64,000 nucleotides of DNA from Dorea sp. D27 (GCF_001185345.1 NZ_KQ236745.1:22655-86654), one strand, 5' to 3'. Shown: positions 33,088-43,401, counted from the stretch's first letter. Numbers and translations are program-made. Notes: generated from the sequence alone by a model not told the origin.

Positions 33088-33958
33088 GGAGGGCGTCCGG
33101 CTTCTTGCAGACGCCGGTATCGAAGAGGCGGACATCGATGCATGGTATCTGCTCGAGCATGTCTCTGGCCTTACAAGGGCAGCTTATTATGCCCACCCGG
33201 ACCTGGAGCTGGATGAAGAGCAGGAAACGGCTTATTTCGCACATGTCAGGCGCAGGGCACGTAGGGTACCGCTCCAGCACATTACAGGGGAGCAGGAATT
33301 CATGGGATATCCGTTCTATGTCAACGAGCATGTGCTCATACCGCGGCAGGATACGGAGCTGCTTGTGGAAGAAGCGCTGGGAGTGCTTGCCCACGGTATG
33401 CGCATACTTGACATGTGTACCGGCTCGGGATGTATCCTCTTAAGCCTTCTCAAAGCGGGAAGGGAAAGGCAGCACATAGAGGGGCTGGATGGAACAGGGA
33501 CGGATATATCCCCGGAGGCGCTTGCTGTGGCGGAGCACAATGCCCGGCGTCTGCTCGGCGGCAGGCGGACGGAAGAGGAAGCAGGCAGCTTCACTTTCTG
33601 CCGTGGAGATTTGTTTGAGAATACGGAGGGGAAATATGATCTCATCGTATCCAATCCCCCTTATATAAAGACGCAGGATATAAAGAAGCTCCAGAAGGAA
33701 GTGCGGTGTCATGACCCGTATATCGCGCTGGACGGAAGAGAAGACGGACTGCATTATTACAGGAGAATAGCGGCAGAAAGCACGACCCATATCGCAGACG
33801 GTGGACATCTTCTGTTTGAGACCGGGCATGACCAGGCGGAAGCTGTATGCGCCTTGCTGGAGCAGGCCGGCTACGAGGGCATCTTTGTGAAAAAGGACCT
33901 GGCAGGTCTTGACCGTGTCGTGGGCGGCAGTTACAATAGAACATGCACGGGACAATAG
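33050..33958 (+). CDS. prmC: release factor glutamine methyltransferase
   Basis: A 302-residue SAM-dependent methyltransferase that methylates the glutamine of the GGQ motif in release factors. The N-terminal helical domain is about 1-85 (PRQDTELLVEEAL after it), the SAM motif is ILDMCTGSGCILLSL (about 122-136), TGTDISPEAL follows and the catalytic NPPY is in LIVSNPPYIK (about 205). GGAGAG before ATG 33050 lies inside the DUF1385 gene. Its substrate RF1 is encoded by the next gene. Confidence 0.93.
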   Translation: MKQRISNIQKIYKEGVRLLADAGIEEADIDAWYLLEHVSGLTRAAYYAHPDLELDEEQETAYFAHVRRRARRVPLQHITGEQEFMGYPFYVNEHVLIPRQDTELLVEEALGVLAHGMRILDMCTGSGCILLSLLKAGRERQHIEGLDGTGTDISPEALAVAEHNARRLLGGRRTEEEAGSFTFCRGDLFENTEGKYDLIVSNPPYIKTQDIKKLQKEVRCHDPYIALDGREDGLHYYRRIAAESTTHIADGGHLLFETGHDQAEAVCALLEQAGYEGIFVKKDLAGLDRVVGGSYNRTCTGQ

Positions 33959-33988
33959 CGGTGTATTGAAAATCGAGGAGGAAGAATT

Positions 33989-35062
33989 ATGTTTGACAAA
34001 TTAGAGGATCTGCTCATTCGCTATGAAGAACTCATGAGCGAGCTGCAGGAACCGGATGTGGTGAACAACCAGGAGCGGTTCCGCAGGCTTATGAAAGAGC
34101 AGAATGACCTGACCCCGATTGTGGAAGCATATAAAGAATATAAAGCCTGCAGGCAGGCGATTGAAGACAGTCTTCTCATGCTGGAGGAAGAGTCTGACGA
34201 AGAGATGCGCGATCTTGCCAAGGAAGAGCTGAATGAATCTAAGTCAAGGGTGGAGGAACTGGAACATGAACTTAAGATTCTCCTGCTTCCGAAAGACCCG
34301 AACGATGACAAGAATGTCATGGTCGAGATCCGGGCAGGGGCCGGCGGAGACGAGGCCGCACTTTTTGCGGCAGAGATATACCGCATGTATGTACATTATG
34401 CGGAAGGCCGGAGATGGAAGACGGAGATCATCTCCATCAGTGAAAATGGCATCGGAGGCTTCAAGGAAGTTGTGTTCATGATAACCGGACAGGGTGCATA
34501 TTCCAGGCTTAAATATGAAAGCGGCGTCCATCGTGTCCAGCGCGTGCCGGAGACCGAGAGCGGAGGAAGGATCCATACGTCTACAGTCACGGTGGCTATC
34601 ATGCCGGAGGCGGAAGAGGTGGATGTCGTCATCGATGAGAAGGATATCCGTATCGACGTGATGCGTGCATCCGGTAACGGAGGACAGTGTGTCAACACGA
34701 CGGACTCGGCGGTACGTCTCACGCACTATCCGACAGGAATCGTCATCTACAGCCAGACAGAGAAGTCTCAGCTTCAGAATAAGGAAAAGGCATTCCGCCT
34801 GCTGCGCTCCAAGCTCTATGACCTGGAGATGGAGAAAAAACAGGCCTCAGAGGCAGAGGCGAGGAGAAGCCAGATCGGCACAGGAGACCGGTCTGAGAAG
34901 ATACGTACTTACAATTTCCCGCAGGGACGCGTGACGGACCATAGGATCAAGCTGACGCTGCACAAACTGGACTCTGTTCTGAACGGAGACCTGGATGAAG
35001 TGATTGACAGCCTGATTGCGGCCGACCAGGCGGCGAAGCTGAGCAATCTTCAGGATGAATAG
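33989..35062 (+). CDS. prfA: peptide chain release factor 1
   Basis: A 357-residue class I release factor for UAA and UAG. The stop-codon-recognition tripeptide region is [14 protein letters not shown] (about 184-197), the RF1 type. The peptidyl-hydrolysis motif is [18 protein letters not shown] (about 229-246); the GGQ is intact, with Cys at the following position where His is common. The N-terminal coiled region (about 1-105) is normal. AGGAGGAAG precedes ATG 33989. Confidence 0.96.
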   Translation: MFDKLEDLLIRYEELMSELQEPDVVNNQERFRRLMKEQNDLTPIVEAYKEYKACRQAIEDSLLMLEEESDEEMRDLAKEELNESKSRVEELEHELKILLLPKDPNDDKNVMVEIRAGAGGDEAALFAAEIYRMYVHYAEGRRWKTEIISISENGIGGFKEVVFMITGQGAYSRLKYESGVHRVQRVPETESGGRIHTSTVTVAIMPEAEEVDVVIDEKDIRIDVMRASGNGGQCVNTTDSAVRLTHYPTGIVIYSQTEKSQLQNKEKAFRLLRSKLYDLEMEKKQASEAEARRSQIGTGDRSEKIRTYNFPQGRVTDHRIKLTLHKLDSVLNGDLDEVIDSLIAADQAAKLSNLQDE

Positions 35063-35068
35063 ATAAAG

Positions 35069-36823
35069 ATGAAAGAGAAATTAAAAAAATTAATCGCATA
35101 CTACAAACCATATAAGCTGCTGTTCTACAGTGATTTGCTTTTTGCCGTGATTGGTGCCGGGGTGACGCTCGTAATACCGCTGATTGTGAGATATATAACC
35201 AATCAGGTCGTGTATTATGAGGCTCCTGAGGCGAGACAGGCAATACTCATGCTGGGAGCGGTCATGATTGCACTTGTACTCCTTGAGTTCGGGTGCAATT
35301 ATTATATTGCTTACTTTGGGCATATGATGGGAGCCAGGATGGAAGCCGATATGCGAAGCGATATATTCGGACATTACCAGAAGCTCACCTTTGCCTTTTA
35401 CGATAATCAGAAGGTAGGGCACCTCCTGTCCAGGATTACGAGCGACCTGTTCGATATCAGCGAGCTTCTTCACCATGGTCCGGAGGACGTGCTTATCTCA
35501 GTCATTAAAATTGCCGGTTCCTTCATTATACTTGTGAATGTCAATGCCAGGCTCACGATCGCCGCGTTTGCATTTGTCCCTGCCATGCTGCTGTTTGCTG
35601 TCTACTACAACAAGAAGATGAAGCAGGCCTTCTCGAGGAACCGGGCCAAGATTGCAGACATCAACAGCCAGATTGAGGACAGCCTGGCCGGCATCAGAGT
35701 CGTAAAATCTTTTGCAAATGAAAAAGAAGAGATGAAAAAGTTCAATCGGGGCAATAATAACTTTGTAGAAGCAAAAAAGACGAGCTACCGCTACATGGGT
35801 ATGTATCATTCCGGGCTGAACGCACTGACTACGCTTGTAACCGTCGGTGTGCTCGTGGCCGGCGGCAGCTATCTGACTGCCGGAAGCGTTAACGTGTCAG
35901 ATCTGATTACATTTCTTCTATATATCAATAACTTTACAGAGCCGGTGAAGAAGCTCGTCAATTCCGCAGAACAGTTCCAGAACGGATATACAGGCTTTGA
36001 ACGTTTTCTTGAAATACTGTCCATTGCCCCCGACATTGCAGACAAGGCAGACGCCGTGCATGTCGATAAACTGAAAGGAGAGATTACGTTCCAGGATGTC
36101 TCTTTCCATTATGAAGACAACGAGGAAAAAGTGCTGAACCATATTAACCTTAAGGTGGAGGCCGGCGATTACATCGCACTGGTCGGACCGTCAGGTGTGG
36201 GAAAGACGACATTGTGCAGCCTTATCCCCCGATTTTATGACGTCTCATCAGGTCGTATACTTGCAGACGGGACGGATATCCGTAACATCTGTCTCAATGA
36301 TTTAAGGAACAATATCGGTATCGTGCAGCAGGACGTATACCTGTTTGCCGGTACGATTATGGATAATATCCGTTACGGCAGACCGGAGGCGTCCGACGAG
36401 GACGTGGTGCGGGCGGCGAAGAATGCTAACGCCCATGCTTTCATCATGAGCTTTCCGGAAGGTTATGACACGGATATCGGACAACGGGGGGTGAAACTCT
36501 CAGGCGGACAAAAGCAAAGGCTGTCCATTGCGCGGGTATTTCTCAAGAATCCGCCTATACTTATCTTTGATGAGGCCACCTCGGCGCTGGACAATGAGAG
36601 CGAGAAAGTGGTACAGCAGTCGCTGGAAGGCCTTGCGAAGGACAGGACTACTTTTGTCATCGCCCACCGCCTGACGACAATCCAGAACGCACAGAAGATT
36701 CTCGTGCTGACAGAAGAAGGGATTGCAGAGCAAGGGACGCATGAAGAACTCCTTGCGAAACAGGGAATATATGAAGCTTTATATTACGGCGGACGGCACA
36801 GGCTGCGTCATGCTGACGGCTAA
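35069..36823 (+). CDS. ABC transporter, fused permease and ATPase
   Basis: A 584-residue half-transporter of the exporter type. Six membrane helices (about 18-300) include the QKVGHLLSRITSDL intracellular coupling region. The nucleotide-binding domain has Walker A GPSGVGKTT (about 373), Q-loop GIVQQDVYLF, signature KLSGGQKQRLSIAR (about 477), Walker B ILIFDEATSALD and switch His in IAHRLTTI. It probably works as a homodimer and exports lipids or drugs; the substrate is unknown. It begins six bases after prfA. Confidence 0.92.
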   Translation: MKEKLKKLIAYYKPYKLLFYSDLLFAVIGAGVTLVIPLIVRYITNQVVYYEAPEARQAILMLGAVMIALVLLEFGCNYYIAYFGHMMGARMEADMRSDIFGHYQKLTFAFYDNQKVGHLLSRITSDLFDISELLHHGPEDVLISVIKIAGSFIILVNVNARLTIAAFAFVPAMLLFAVYYNKKMKQAFSRNRAKIADINSQIEDSLAGIRVVKSFANEKEEMKKFNRGNNNFVEAKKTSYRYMGMYHSGLNALTTLVTVGVLVAGGSYLTAGSVNVSDLITFLLYINNFTEPVKKLVNSAEQFQNGYTGFERFLEILSIAPDIADKADAVHVDKLKGEITFQDVSFHYEDNEEKVLNHINLKVEAGDYIALVGPSGVGKTTLCSLIPRFYDVSSGRILADGTDIRNICLNDLRNNIGIVQQDVYLFAGTIMDNIRYGRPEASDEDVVRAAKNANAHAFIMSFPEGYDTDIGQRGVKLSGGQKQRLSIARVFLKNPPILIFDEATSALDNESEKVVQQSLEGLAKDRTTFVIAHRLTTIQNAQKILVLTEEGIAEQGTHEELLAKQGIYEALYYGGRHRLRHADG

Positions 36824-36845
36824 GAGAAAGACGGGGAGGAAGGTT

Positions 36846-38807
36846 ATGATGGTAAGAAGAAGATTGCGCCAGGCCATGCTGACGGTCATGATGCTCTGCA
36901 TATTGTGCGTCGGCTCAGTGCTGGCAAAAGAAGACAAAAGCGGCAGCGCAGATGAAGTGACAGTATTGTTTACACACGATATACACTCCCATCTGGATGA
37001 ATTCAGGAATGCAGACGGCAAAGTAGGAGGATTTGCAAGGCTCAAGACGCTGCTTGATGAAGCGCGGGGAAGCAATCCGGCGACCTTTGTGTTTGACGGC
37101 GGCGACTTTTCTATGGGAACGCTCTACCAGACCGTCTACGAGACGGAGGCTGCAGAGCTGACCATGCTTGGGCGTCTCGGCTATGATGCCACGACATTCG
37201 GAAACCACGAGTTTGACTACCGGAGCGAGGGACTCTCTCGTATGTTTCACAGTGCGCTGGAGAATGCCGGTGATGATCCGTCCATCGTACTTCCAAAGTT
37301 CGTGTCGGCCAATATTGACTGGGAGAAGAATGATACGGAAGAAAACAGGCTTATCCGTAAGGCGCTGGAGGACTATGGCAGCACTCCTTACACAATCGTG
37401 GAGAGAGAAGGCGTGCGGATCGGAGTGTTCGGAGTACTCGGCAAAGACGCGGAGGCTTGCGCGCCGGAGAGCGGACTGGAGTTCGAGCCTATCGTGGAGA
37501 CGTCCAGAGAGGTCGTGAAAGAGCTGGAGAAGGAAAAAGTCGATATGATTGTCTGCCTGTCCCACAGTGGCACGAATGAAGAGGAAGACAAGTCGGAAGA
37601 CGAGATATTGGCAAAGGAAGTGCCTGAAATCGATGTTATCGTAAGTGCCCATACACACACGAAGCTTGACGAGTATATAAAGAGCGGTGACACGTACATC
37701 GTTTCGGCAGGCTGCTACGGGGAATACCTTGGAGATCTGAAGATGACACCTTCCGAGGACGGCCGCTGGAAGCTTGACGAGTATACGCTGCACCATCTTG
37801 ACGAATCTGTCACGCCGGACGCAAAGGTCAACGAGGAGCTGGACAGATATAAAAGGCTTGTAGACGAAGAATACCTGAGCAGGTTTGACTATACATTCGA
37901 CAAAGTGCTTGCAGAAAACAGTGTCGCATTTACGCAGATGGATCGGTTTGCCCTGGAAGTAGAGGAAGACCCGCTTGGAAGCATCATCGCGGACGCATAT
38001 ATATATGCCGTAGAACAGGCGGAGGGCACGGATTACGACAAAGTGGACGTGGCGGTCGTCCCTTCCGGTACGATCAGGGATACATTGCAGAAAGGAGTTC
38101 TGACTGTCTCGGACGCCTTTAACGTCTGTTCTCTTGGAATCGGAGCCGACCGCATTCCGGGCTATCCGCTCGTAAGCGTATACCTGACCGGCGCCGAACT
38201 TAAGACAGCGGCGGAAATCGATGTGTCTGTATCTCCAATCATGACGACGGCGCAGCTCTATCCAAGCGGCCTCCACTGGACATACAATCCAAACCGCATG
38301 ATGCTGAACCGGGTAACAGATGCTGCCCTGTATGACGATCTGGCTCCGTCCGGAGGGAAGAAAGCACAGAAGCTGGAGGACGACAGGCTGTACAGGGTAG
38401 TAGCCGGACTGTACTCTGCACAGATGCTTGGAGCCGTGGAGGATACGTCCAAGGGTCTTCTGAAGATAACGCCGAAAGACCGAGACGGTGTTGCAATCAA
38501 AGACTTCGAAAAGCATATCATCCACGATAAAAATGGTGCGGAGCTGAAAGAATGGTACGCCCTTGCAAGATATCTGGAATCCTTTGAAAAGAACGGGGAG
38601 GGCATCTCCCAAGTACCGCAGAGCTATGGGAAGACAGAAGGACGCAAGGCAGAGGTTGACAGCAAAAATATTATCGAGCTTGTGAAACGACCAAACAAAT
38701 TCGCTTTTATCGTATATGGAGCAGTTTTATGTATCATCCTGATCATAGCTTTGGCTGTACGATTCATAATAAAAAGAAGAAAAAAGAAGAAAAATATGAT
38801 ATACTAA
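36846..38807 (+). CDS. surface-anchored 5'-nucleotidase / UDP-sugar hydrolase family
   Basis: A 653-residue exported metallophosphoesterase. The signal peptide is about 1-26 (MLTVMMLCILCVGSVLA). The phosphoesterase domain has FTHDIHSHLD (about 42), GGDFSMGT, GNHEFDYR (about 118), SHSGTNE and SAHTHTKLD; the C-terminal 5'-nucleotidase domain runs about 345-590. A C-terminal membrane helix with a basic tail (FAFIVYGAVLCIILIIALAV, then RRKKKK) anchors it outside the cell. It would release phosphate and nucleosides from nucleotides. GGGGAGGAAGG precedes the ATG pair at 36846/36849. A longer frame to 36723 lies inside the ABC gene and is a shadow. Confidence 0.88.
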   Translation: MMVRRRLRQAMLTVMMLCILCVGSVLAKEDKSGSADEVTVLFTHDIHSHLDEFRNADGKVGGFARLKTLLDEARGSNPATFVFDGGDFSMGTLYQTVYETEAAELTMLGRLGYDATTFGNHEFDYRSEGLSRMFHSALENAGDDPSIVLPKFVSANIDWEKNDTEENRLIRKALEDYGSTPYTIVEREGVRIGVFGVLGKDAEACAPESGLEFEPIVETSREVVKELEKEKVDMIVCLSHSGTNEEEDKSEDEILAKEVPEIDVIVSAHTHTKLDEYIKSGDTYIVSAGCYGEYLGDLKMTPSEDGRWKLDEYTLHHLDESVTPDAKVNEELDRYKRLVDEEYLSRFDYTFDKVLAENSVAFTQMDRFALEVEEDPLGSIIADAYIYAVEQAEGTDYDKVDVAVVPSGTIRDTLQKGVLTVSDAFNVCSLGIGADRIPGYPLVSVYLTGAELKTAAEIDVSVSPIMTTAQLYPSGLHWTYNPNRMMLNRVTDAALYDDLAPSGGKKAQKLEDDRLYRVVAGLYSAQMLGAVEDTSKGLLKITPKDRDGVAIKDFEKHIIHDKNGAELKEWYALARYLESFEKNGEGISQVPQSYGKTEGRKAEVDSKNIIELVKRPNKFAFIVYGAVLCIILIIALAVRFIIKRRKKKKNMIY

Positions 38808-38847
38808 AAAAATATGAAATGACAGACAGAAGAAAAGAAGGGAAAAT

Positions 38848-39774
38848 ATGATAGAAATTAACTTTAAACGTCCACAGCTTGAAGATAAGGAATTGATATC
38901 CCATTACTTCAACCATCACACGAGCCGTAGCTGTGAGCGTACTTTTGTAAATGTTTATCTGTGGGCAAAGCACTACAAAGTGGAATTTGCGGTTGTGGAA
39001 AATGCGCTTGTGTTTAAGAGCGAACGGGAAGACGGCCTAACTTACGCCTATCCGGCCGGAGAGCCTGAGGATGTGAAGAAAGCGCTGGAAGTGCTCATGG
39101 AGTACAGCCGGGAACGGGGAGTTCCGTTTTCGCTCTATAACGTGACGCCAGATAATTTTGCGCAGCTTACAGAGTGGTATCCGGACCGTTTCCAGATAGA
39201 GTACAGTGAGGCGGACGCGGACTATGTCTATGAATCTGAAAAGCTTGCTACATTGTCGGGCAAGAAGCTGCACGGAAAACGGAACCATATCAACAAGTTT
39301 AAAAATATGTACGGGGACCGATGGAGCTACGAGCCGATTACCCGGGACAATGTGGAAGAATGTTTTCAGATGGCGCTGAAGTGGAGAAACCAGAATGGAT
39401 GTGAAGATGACCCGGACAAGAACTCGGAGATGTGTGTCACTTTGAACTCCCTCCGACTGTTCGAGGAGCTGGAGCTCACCGGAGGGCTGCTCAGGGTTGA
39501 CGGAAACATTATTGCGTTCACTATAGGGGAACCTGTCTGTTCCGACACCTTTGTCGTGCATATCGAAAAAGCTTTTGCAGACATCCAGGGAGCTTATCCG
39601 ATGATAAACCAGCAGTTCGTCGAGCATGAATGTAAGGATTACAAGTATGTGAACCGGGAAGAGGACACTGGTTCCGAAGGGCTCAGGAAGGCGAAATTAT
39701 CATACCGGCCGGTATTTATGGTGGAAAAAGGTTTTGTGTCAGAAAAGACAGGTAAAGGAGAAGGAGCATTATGA
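38848..39774 (+). CDS. DUF2156 family protein
   Basis: A 308-residue soluble protein of the DUF2156 (phosphatidylglycerol lysyltransferase C-terminal-like, GNAT-fold) family. Two halves can be seen: an N-terminal GNAT-like part about 1-135 and a second about 140-300 with LSGKKLHGKRNHINKF, the family's characteristic motif, and a late GEPVCSDTFVVHIEKA. The membrane-spanning flippase half of MprF is missing, so it is a stand-alone acyltransferase-like protein; the acceptor is unknown. GAAGGG precedes ATG 38848, and it overlaps the next gene by four bases (ATGA). Confidence 0.85.
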   Translation: MIEINFKRPQLEDKELISHYFNHHTSRSCERTFVNVYLWAKHYKVEFAVVENALVFKSEREDGLTYAYPAGEPEDVKKALEVLMEYSRERGVPFSLYNVTPDNFAQLTEWYPDRFQIEYSEADADYVYESEKLATLSGKKLHGKRNHINKFKNMYGDRWSYEPITRDNVEECFQMALKWRNQNGCEDDPDKNSEMCVTLNSLRLFEELELTGGLLRVDGNIIAFTIGEPVCSDTFVVHIEKAFADIQGAYPMINQQFVEHECKDYKYVNREEDTGSEGLRKAKLSYRPVFMVEKGFVSEKTGKGEGAL

Positions 39775-40961
39775 TAGCAGAGAAAATGAAAAATATGGTG
39801 GCAAACAGTTCAGCAATCCGCGCGATGTTCGAAGAAGGCAACCGTCTGGCAGGCATCTACGGGGCGGAAAATGTCTACGATTTCAGCCTCGGCAACCCGA
39901 ACGTGCCGGCACCGGAAGGAGTAAAGACGGCAATCAAAGAGCTGCTTGATGAAGATGACCCGGTTGCGCTCCATGGATATACGAACAGCAACAGCGGATA
40001 TGCGGAAGTTCGCGCCGCAGTTGCAGAATCGCTGAATGAAAGGTTCGAGACTCATTTTACAGAAGAGAATATCGTGATGACAGTAGGTGCTGCAGGGGGG
40101 TTGAATGTCATATTGAAGACGCTGCTCAACCCGGGAGACGAAGTGATAGCATTTGCTCCGTATTTTGGAGAATACCGTTCCTACACGAACAACTACGACG
40201 GGGTTATGGTCGAAATATCGCCCAATACCGTTGATTTCCAGCCCAAGCTGGATGAATTTGAACAGAAAATTACACATAAGACAAAAGCGGTAATCGTAAA
40301 TACGCCGAATAACCCTACAGGTGTCGTATACGCTGAGGACACGATGAAAAAGCTGGCTGCTATTATGGAAGCAAAACAGAAAGAATATGGCACGGATATC
40401 TATCTCATATCGGATGAACCGTACCGTGAGCTTGTATATGACGGAGTGGAAGTGCCATATCTTACCAAATATTATGACAATACGATCGTCGGCTATTCTT
40501 ACAGCAAGTCATTGTCCCTTCCCGGGGAGAGAATCGGCTACCTTGTAATTCCGGATGAGGTGAAGGACAGTGAAGAAGTGCAGGCGGCGGCCAATGTTGC
40601 CACCCGCATCCTTGGGTTTGTCAATGCTCCGACACTGCAGCAGAAGGTAGTGGCGAAATGTCTCGGTGAGAAGACGGATATTTCTTTCTATGACAGGAAC
40701 AGGGAGGCGCTGTACAATGGGTTGAAGGAGTGCGGATTTGAATGCATCAAGCCGGAAGGCGCGTTCTACCTGTTCGTAAAATCTCCGGTGGAGGATGAGA
40801 AGGCATTCTGTGCTGCGGCGAAGAAGTATCATATACTCATCGTGCCCGGAAGTTCTTTCGCCTGCCCGGGATATGTAAGGCTGGCATACTGCGTGTCTCA
40901 CGAGACGATAGTAAACTCGCTGCCTAAGTTCAGAGAGCTGGCGGCAGAATATTTTGCCTGA
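39771..40961 (+). CDS. class I/II PLP-dependent aminotransferase
   Basis: A 396-residue fold-type I aminotransferase. GAAGGLNVILKTLLNPGD (about 106), the PLP-Asn in NTPNNPTG (about 180), the Asp in ISDEPYRELV (about 214) and the Schiff-base Lys in YSYSKSLSLPGERIGY (about 246) are all present. The class resembles the aspartate/aromatic aminotransferases; the substrate is not fixed by sequence. It starts in an ATGA overlap with the DUF2156 gene and is followed by hisC 21 bases later. Confidence 0.88.
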   Translation: MIAEKMKNMVANSSAIRAMFEEGNRLAGIYGAENVYDFSLGNPNVPAPEGVKTAIKELLDEDDPVALHGYTNSNSGYAEVRAAVAESLNERFETHFTEENIVMTVGAAGGLNVILKTLLNPGDEVIAFAPYFGEYRSYTNNYDGVMVEISPNTVDFQPKLDEFEQKITHKTKAVIVNTPNNPTGVVYAEDTMKKLAAIMEAKQKEYGTDIYLISDEPYRELVYDGVEVPYLTKYYDNTIVGYSYSKSLSLPGERIGYLVIPDEVKDSEEVQAAANVATRILGFVNAPTLQQKVVAKCLGEKTDISFYDRNREALYNGLKECGFECIKPEGAFYLFVKSPVEDEKAFCAAAKKYHILIVPGSSFACPGYVRLAYCVSHETIVNSLPKFRELAAEYFA

Positions 40962-40982
40962 TGATAAAGAGGATGAATACAT

Positions 40983-42038
40983 ATGAAAGCATTCGAACAG
41001 AATATCCGTAAAGTAGAACCCTATGTTCCGGGAGAACAGCCGCGGCACAAGGCAGTCAAACTGAATACGAATGAGAATCCATATCCTCCCGCGCCCGGTG
41101 TCACGAAAGCGCTTAGGGGAATGGACACGGAACGTCTGCGCCTTTATCCGGATCCGGCCGCAGACGTATTGGTGGAGGAGCTGGCAGATTACTATGAAGT
41201 TGAGAAGAACCAGGTCTTCGTGGGGGTAGGGTCCGATGATGTCCTGGCCATGTGCTTCCTGACGTTTTTCAATTCTGATAAGCCTGTCTTATTTCCGGAC
41301 ATCACGTATTCCTTTTATAAGGTGTGGGCAGAACTGTACAGGATTCCATATGAGTGCCAGAAGCTGGATGATAATTTCCGTATCGTGAAGGAAGACTATT
41401 ATAAAGGGAACGGAGGCGTCATCTTCCCGAATCCTAATGCGCCGACAGCTCTTTATGAGGAACTGGATACCGTGGAGGATATCATCGCACACAATAAAGA
41501 TGCAGTTGTCATCGTGGATGAGGCTTACATTGATTTTGCCGGCAGGTCTGCCCTGGAACTGATTGGCAAGTATGACAATCTTCTTGTGGTGCAGACCTTC
41601 TCGAAAGCACGGTCCATGGCCGGCATGCGTATCGGATATGCCATCGGCAGCCCGCTCCTCATCAAGTACCTCAACGATGCCAAATACTCCTTCAATTCTT
41701 ACACTATGAACGAGACTTCTCTCGTCTGCGGCGTGGAGGCTGTGAAGGACAGGGCATACTTTGAAGAAGGAATCCGAAGAATCGTGGAGACGAGAGAATG
41801 GGCAAAGCAGGAGCTTGCAAAGCTTGGCTTCCGTTTCCTGGATTCCAGTGCCAACTTTATCTTTGCAATGCACCCTGATTATGATGCGAAGGAGCTGTTC
41901 GAAGAGCTGAAAGCCAATGACATCTATGTCCGTTACTGGGGGACAAAGCGGATAGAGCAGTATATGAGAATCAGCATCGGTACAAGGGAAGAGATGGAAG
42001 CGCTGTTCACATTTTTCAGACAATATATAAATAGATAA
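40983..42038 (+). CDS. hisC: histidinol-phosphate aminotransferase
   Basis: A 351-residue PLP enzyme for histidine synthesis (imidazole acetol phosphate to histidinol phosphate). The N-terminal KLNTNENPYPPAP (about 27-39), LRLYPDP, GVGSDDVLAM, PNPNAPTA, VIVDEAYIDFA and the Lys in VQTFSKARSMAGMRIGYA (about 209) are HisC-like. It lies alone, outside a his operon, so a dual role with aromatic substrates is possible, as in other Firmicutes. Confidence 0.87.
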   Translation: MKAFEQNIRKVEPYVPGEQPRHKAVKLNTNENPYPPAPGVTKALRGMDTERLRLYPDPAADVLVEELADYYEVEKNQVFVGVGSDDVLAMCFLTFFNSDKPVLFPDITYSFYKVWAELYRIPYECQKLDDNFRIVKEDYYKGNGGVIFPNPNAPTALYEELDTVEDIIAHNKDAVVIVDEAYIDFAGRSALELIGKYDNLLVVQTFSKARSMAGMRIGYAIGSPLLIKYLNDAKYSFNSYTMNETSLVCGVEAVKDRAYFEEGIRRIVETREWAKQELAKLGFRFLDSSANFIFAMHPDYDAKELFEELKANDIYVRYWGTKRIEQYMRISIGTREEMEALFTFFRQYINR

Positions 42039-42049
42039 GGGAGAACTTT

Positions 42050-42562
42050 ATGACAGAAACATTAGTACAGAATATTATTGATGCGTTAGGCGGCAGCATG
42101 GGGAAAGAAGCGATTGTATTTATCATATCCATGATACCGATTCTGGAGCTGAGAGGGGCCCTTCTTGTGGCAGGTCCTCTGCTCGGAGTTCCGGTTGCCA
42201 CGGCAATACCGCTCTGTATTATCGGAAATATCATACCGGTGCCTTTTATACTCTGGCTGATTACTCCGATATTCAACTGGATGAAGGGGACGAAGAAGCT
42301 CAAGCCGATGGTAGATAAGCTGGAGTCCAAAGCGATGAGCAAAAGCGATAAGATTGAGAAATATGAATTCTGGGGACTCGTACTGTTTGTCGGTATTCCG
42401 CTTCCGGGAACCGGGGCGTGGACGGGAGCTCTTATCGCATCGCTGCTTGGAGTGAAGTTTAAAAAGGCATTCCCGGCAATCATATTGGGAATATGTGTTG
42501 CTACTGTCATCATGTGGTTTATCAGCTACGTGCTGCTCGGAGGTGTAAGCCTGCTAGGATAG
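42050..42562 (+). CDS. small multidrug export-type membrane protein (COG2426)
   Basis: A 170-residue integral membrane protein with about four helices (about 18-36, 44-70, 107-130, 137-165). ISMIPILELRGALLVAGPLLGVP and FVGIPLPGTGAWTGALIASLLG are the two halves of the family signature, with an inward basic loop (about 78-100). The family was named small multi-drug export, but transport has not been shown for most members. It begins 12 bases after hisC with GGGAG upstream. Confidence 0.82.
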   Translation: MTETLVQNIIDALGGSMGKEAIVFIISMIPILELRGALLVAGPLLGVPVATAIPLCIIGNIIPVPFILWLITPIFNWMKGTKKLKPMVDKLESKAMSKSDKIEKYEFWGLVLFVGIPLPGTGAWTGALIASLLGVKFKKAFPAIILGICVATVIMWFISYVLLGGVSLLG

Positions 42563-42571
42563 GAGGAGATT

Positions 42572-43396
42572 ATGGAGTATTCTCATGAAATCATCATGCC
42601 AAATGATGACATCCCGTTTAAGATGTTTGTATTTGAAGGAAGGAACGGCAACTACATGCGTGAGAAGCACTGGCACCGTTCTATAGAAATTTTTGCGCTT
42701 TTTGAGGGGGAGCTGGAATTCTATGTCAATGAGCTGAGGTATTCCTTGAAACCGGGAGAATTTATGCTTGTAAATTCAAATGAGATACATTCCATACATT
42801 CTCCGAAGAAGAACATGACCATTGTTCTTCAGATTCCGCTTTCCACTTTCGAGAAATATTATACGGACGAGCGTTTTATCTATTTTTCACACAGTTCAAG
42901 GCTGCAGGATGAAGAAGTCATGAAGCTGATCGGCGATATGTACGGGACATACGTCAAAAAGAAATGCGGTTATGAATTAAAGGTGCAGAGCCAGTTCTAC
43001 ATGCTCATCTACCTCATGGTCACGAAGTACAGAGAGACAGATGTGGACGGCGAGATGGTGAAGCACAACCGGAAGCTGAACAAGCTCTCTACCATTACAG
43101 CTTATATGAAAGACAATTACGCCAGAGACCTGTCTCTTGACAGCTTGTCCCAGACGTTCGGATATTCTCCTACATACCTGTCCAGAATGTTTCAGAAATA
43201 TGCCAGGATGAATTATAAGACATATCTGGATAACCTGAGGCTGGAACATGCATACAAAGACCTTCTCAATACGGAACAGGCCATCGGCGAGATAGCCATA
43301 CAGAACGGTTTCCCGAACAGCAAGGCGTTCTCGAAGGTATTCCAGAAGAAATACGGGATGCTGCCGAGCGAATTCCGAAAAGAATATAAGACATGA
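42572..43396 (+). CDS. AraC family transcriptional regulator
   Basis: A 274-residue regulator. The N-terminal cupin-like sensing domain (about 1-130) contains REKHWHRSIEIFALFEGELEF and PGEFMLVNSNEIHSIHS, the usual sugar-sensing fold; two HTH motifs follow at about 180-270 (LSLDSLSQTFGYSPTYLSRMF and QAIGEIAIQNGFPNSKAFSKVF). AGGAGGAG precedes ATG 42572. It is the last gene before the DUF4867-isomerase-xylulokinase cluster and is probably its activator (inference). Confidence 0.9.
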   Translation: MEYSHEIIMPNDDIPFKMFVFEGRNGNYMREKHWHRSIEIFALFEGELEFYVNELRYSLKPGEFMLVNSNEIHSIHSPKKNMTIVLQIPLSTFEKYYTDERFIYFSHSSRLQDEEVMKLIGDMYGTYVKKKCGYELKVQSQFYMLIYLMVTKYRETDVDGEMVKHNRKLNKLSTITAYMKDNYARDLSLDSLSQTFGYSPTYLSRMFQKYARMNYKTYLDNLRLEHAYKDLLNTEQAIGEIAIQNGFPNSKAFSKVFQKKYGMLPSEFRKEYKT

Positions 43397-43401
43397 TTAT
43401 G

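Noticed and set aside
36915-38612. 565-codon open frame on the minus strand
   Set aside because: It is antisense to the 5'-nucleotidase gene, has no ribosome site and no recognisable domain; the + strand protein has clear motifs throughout.
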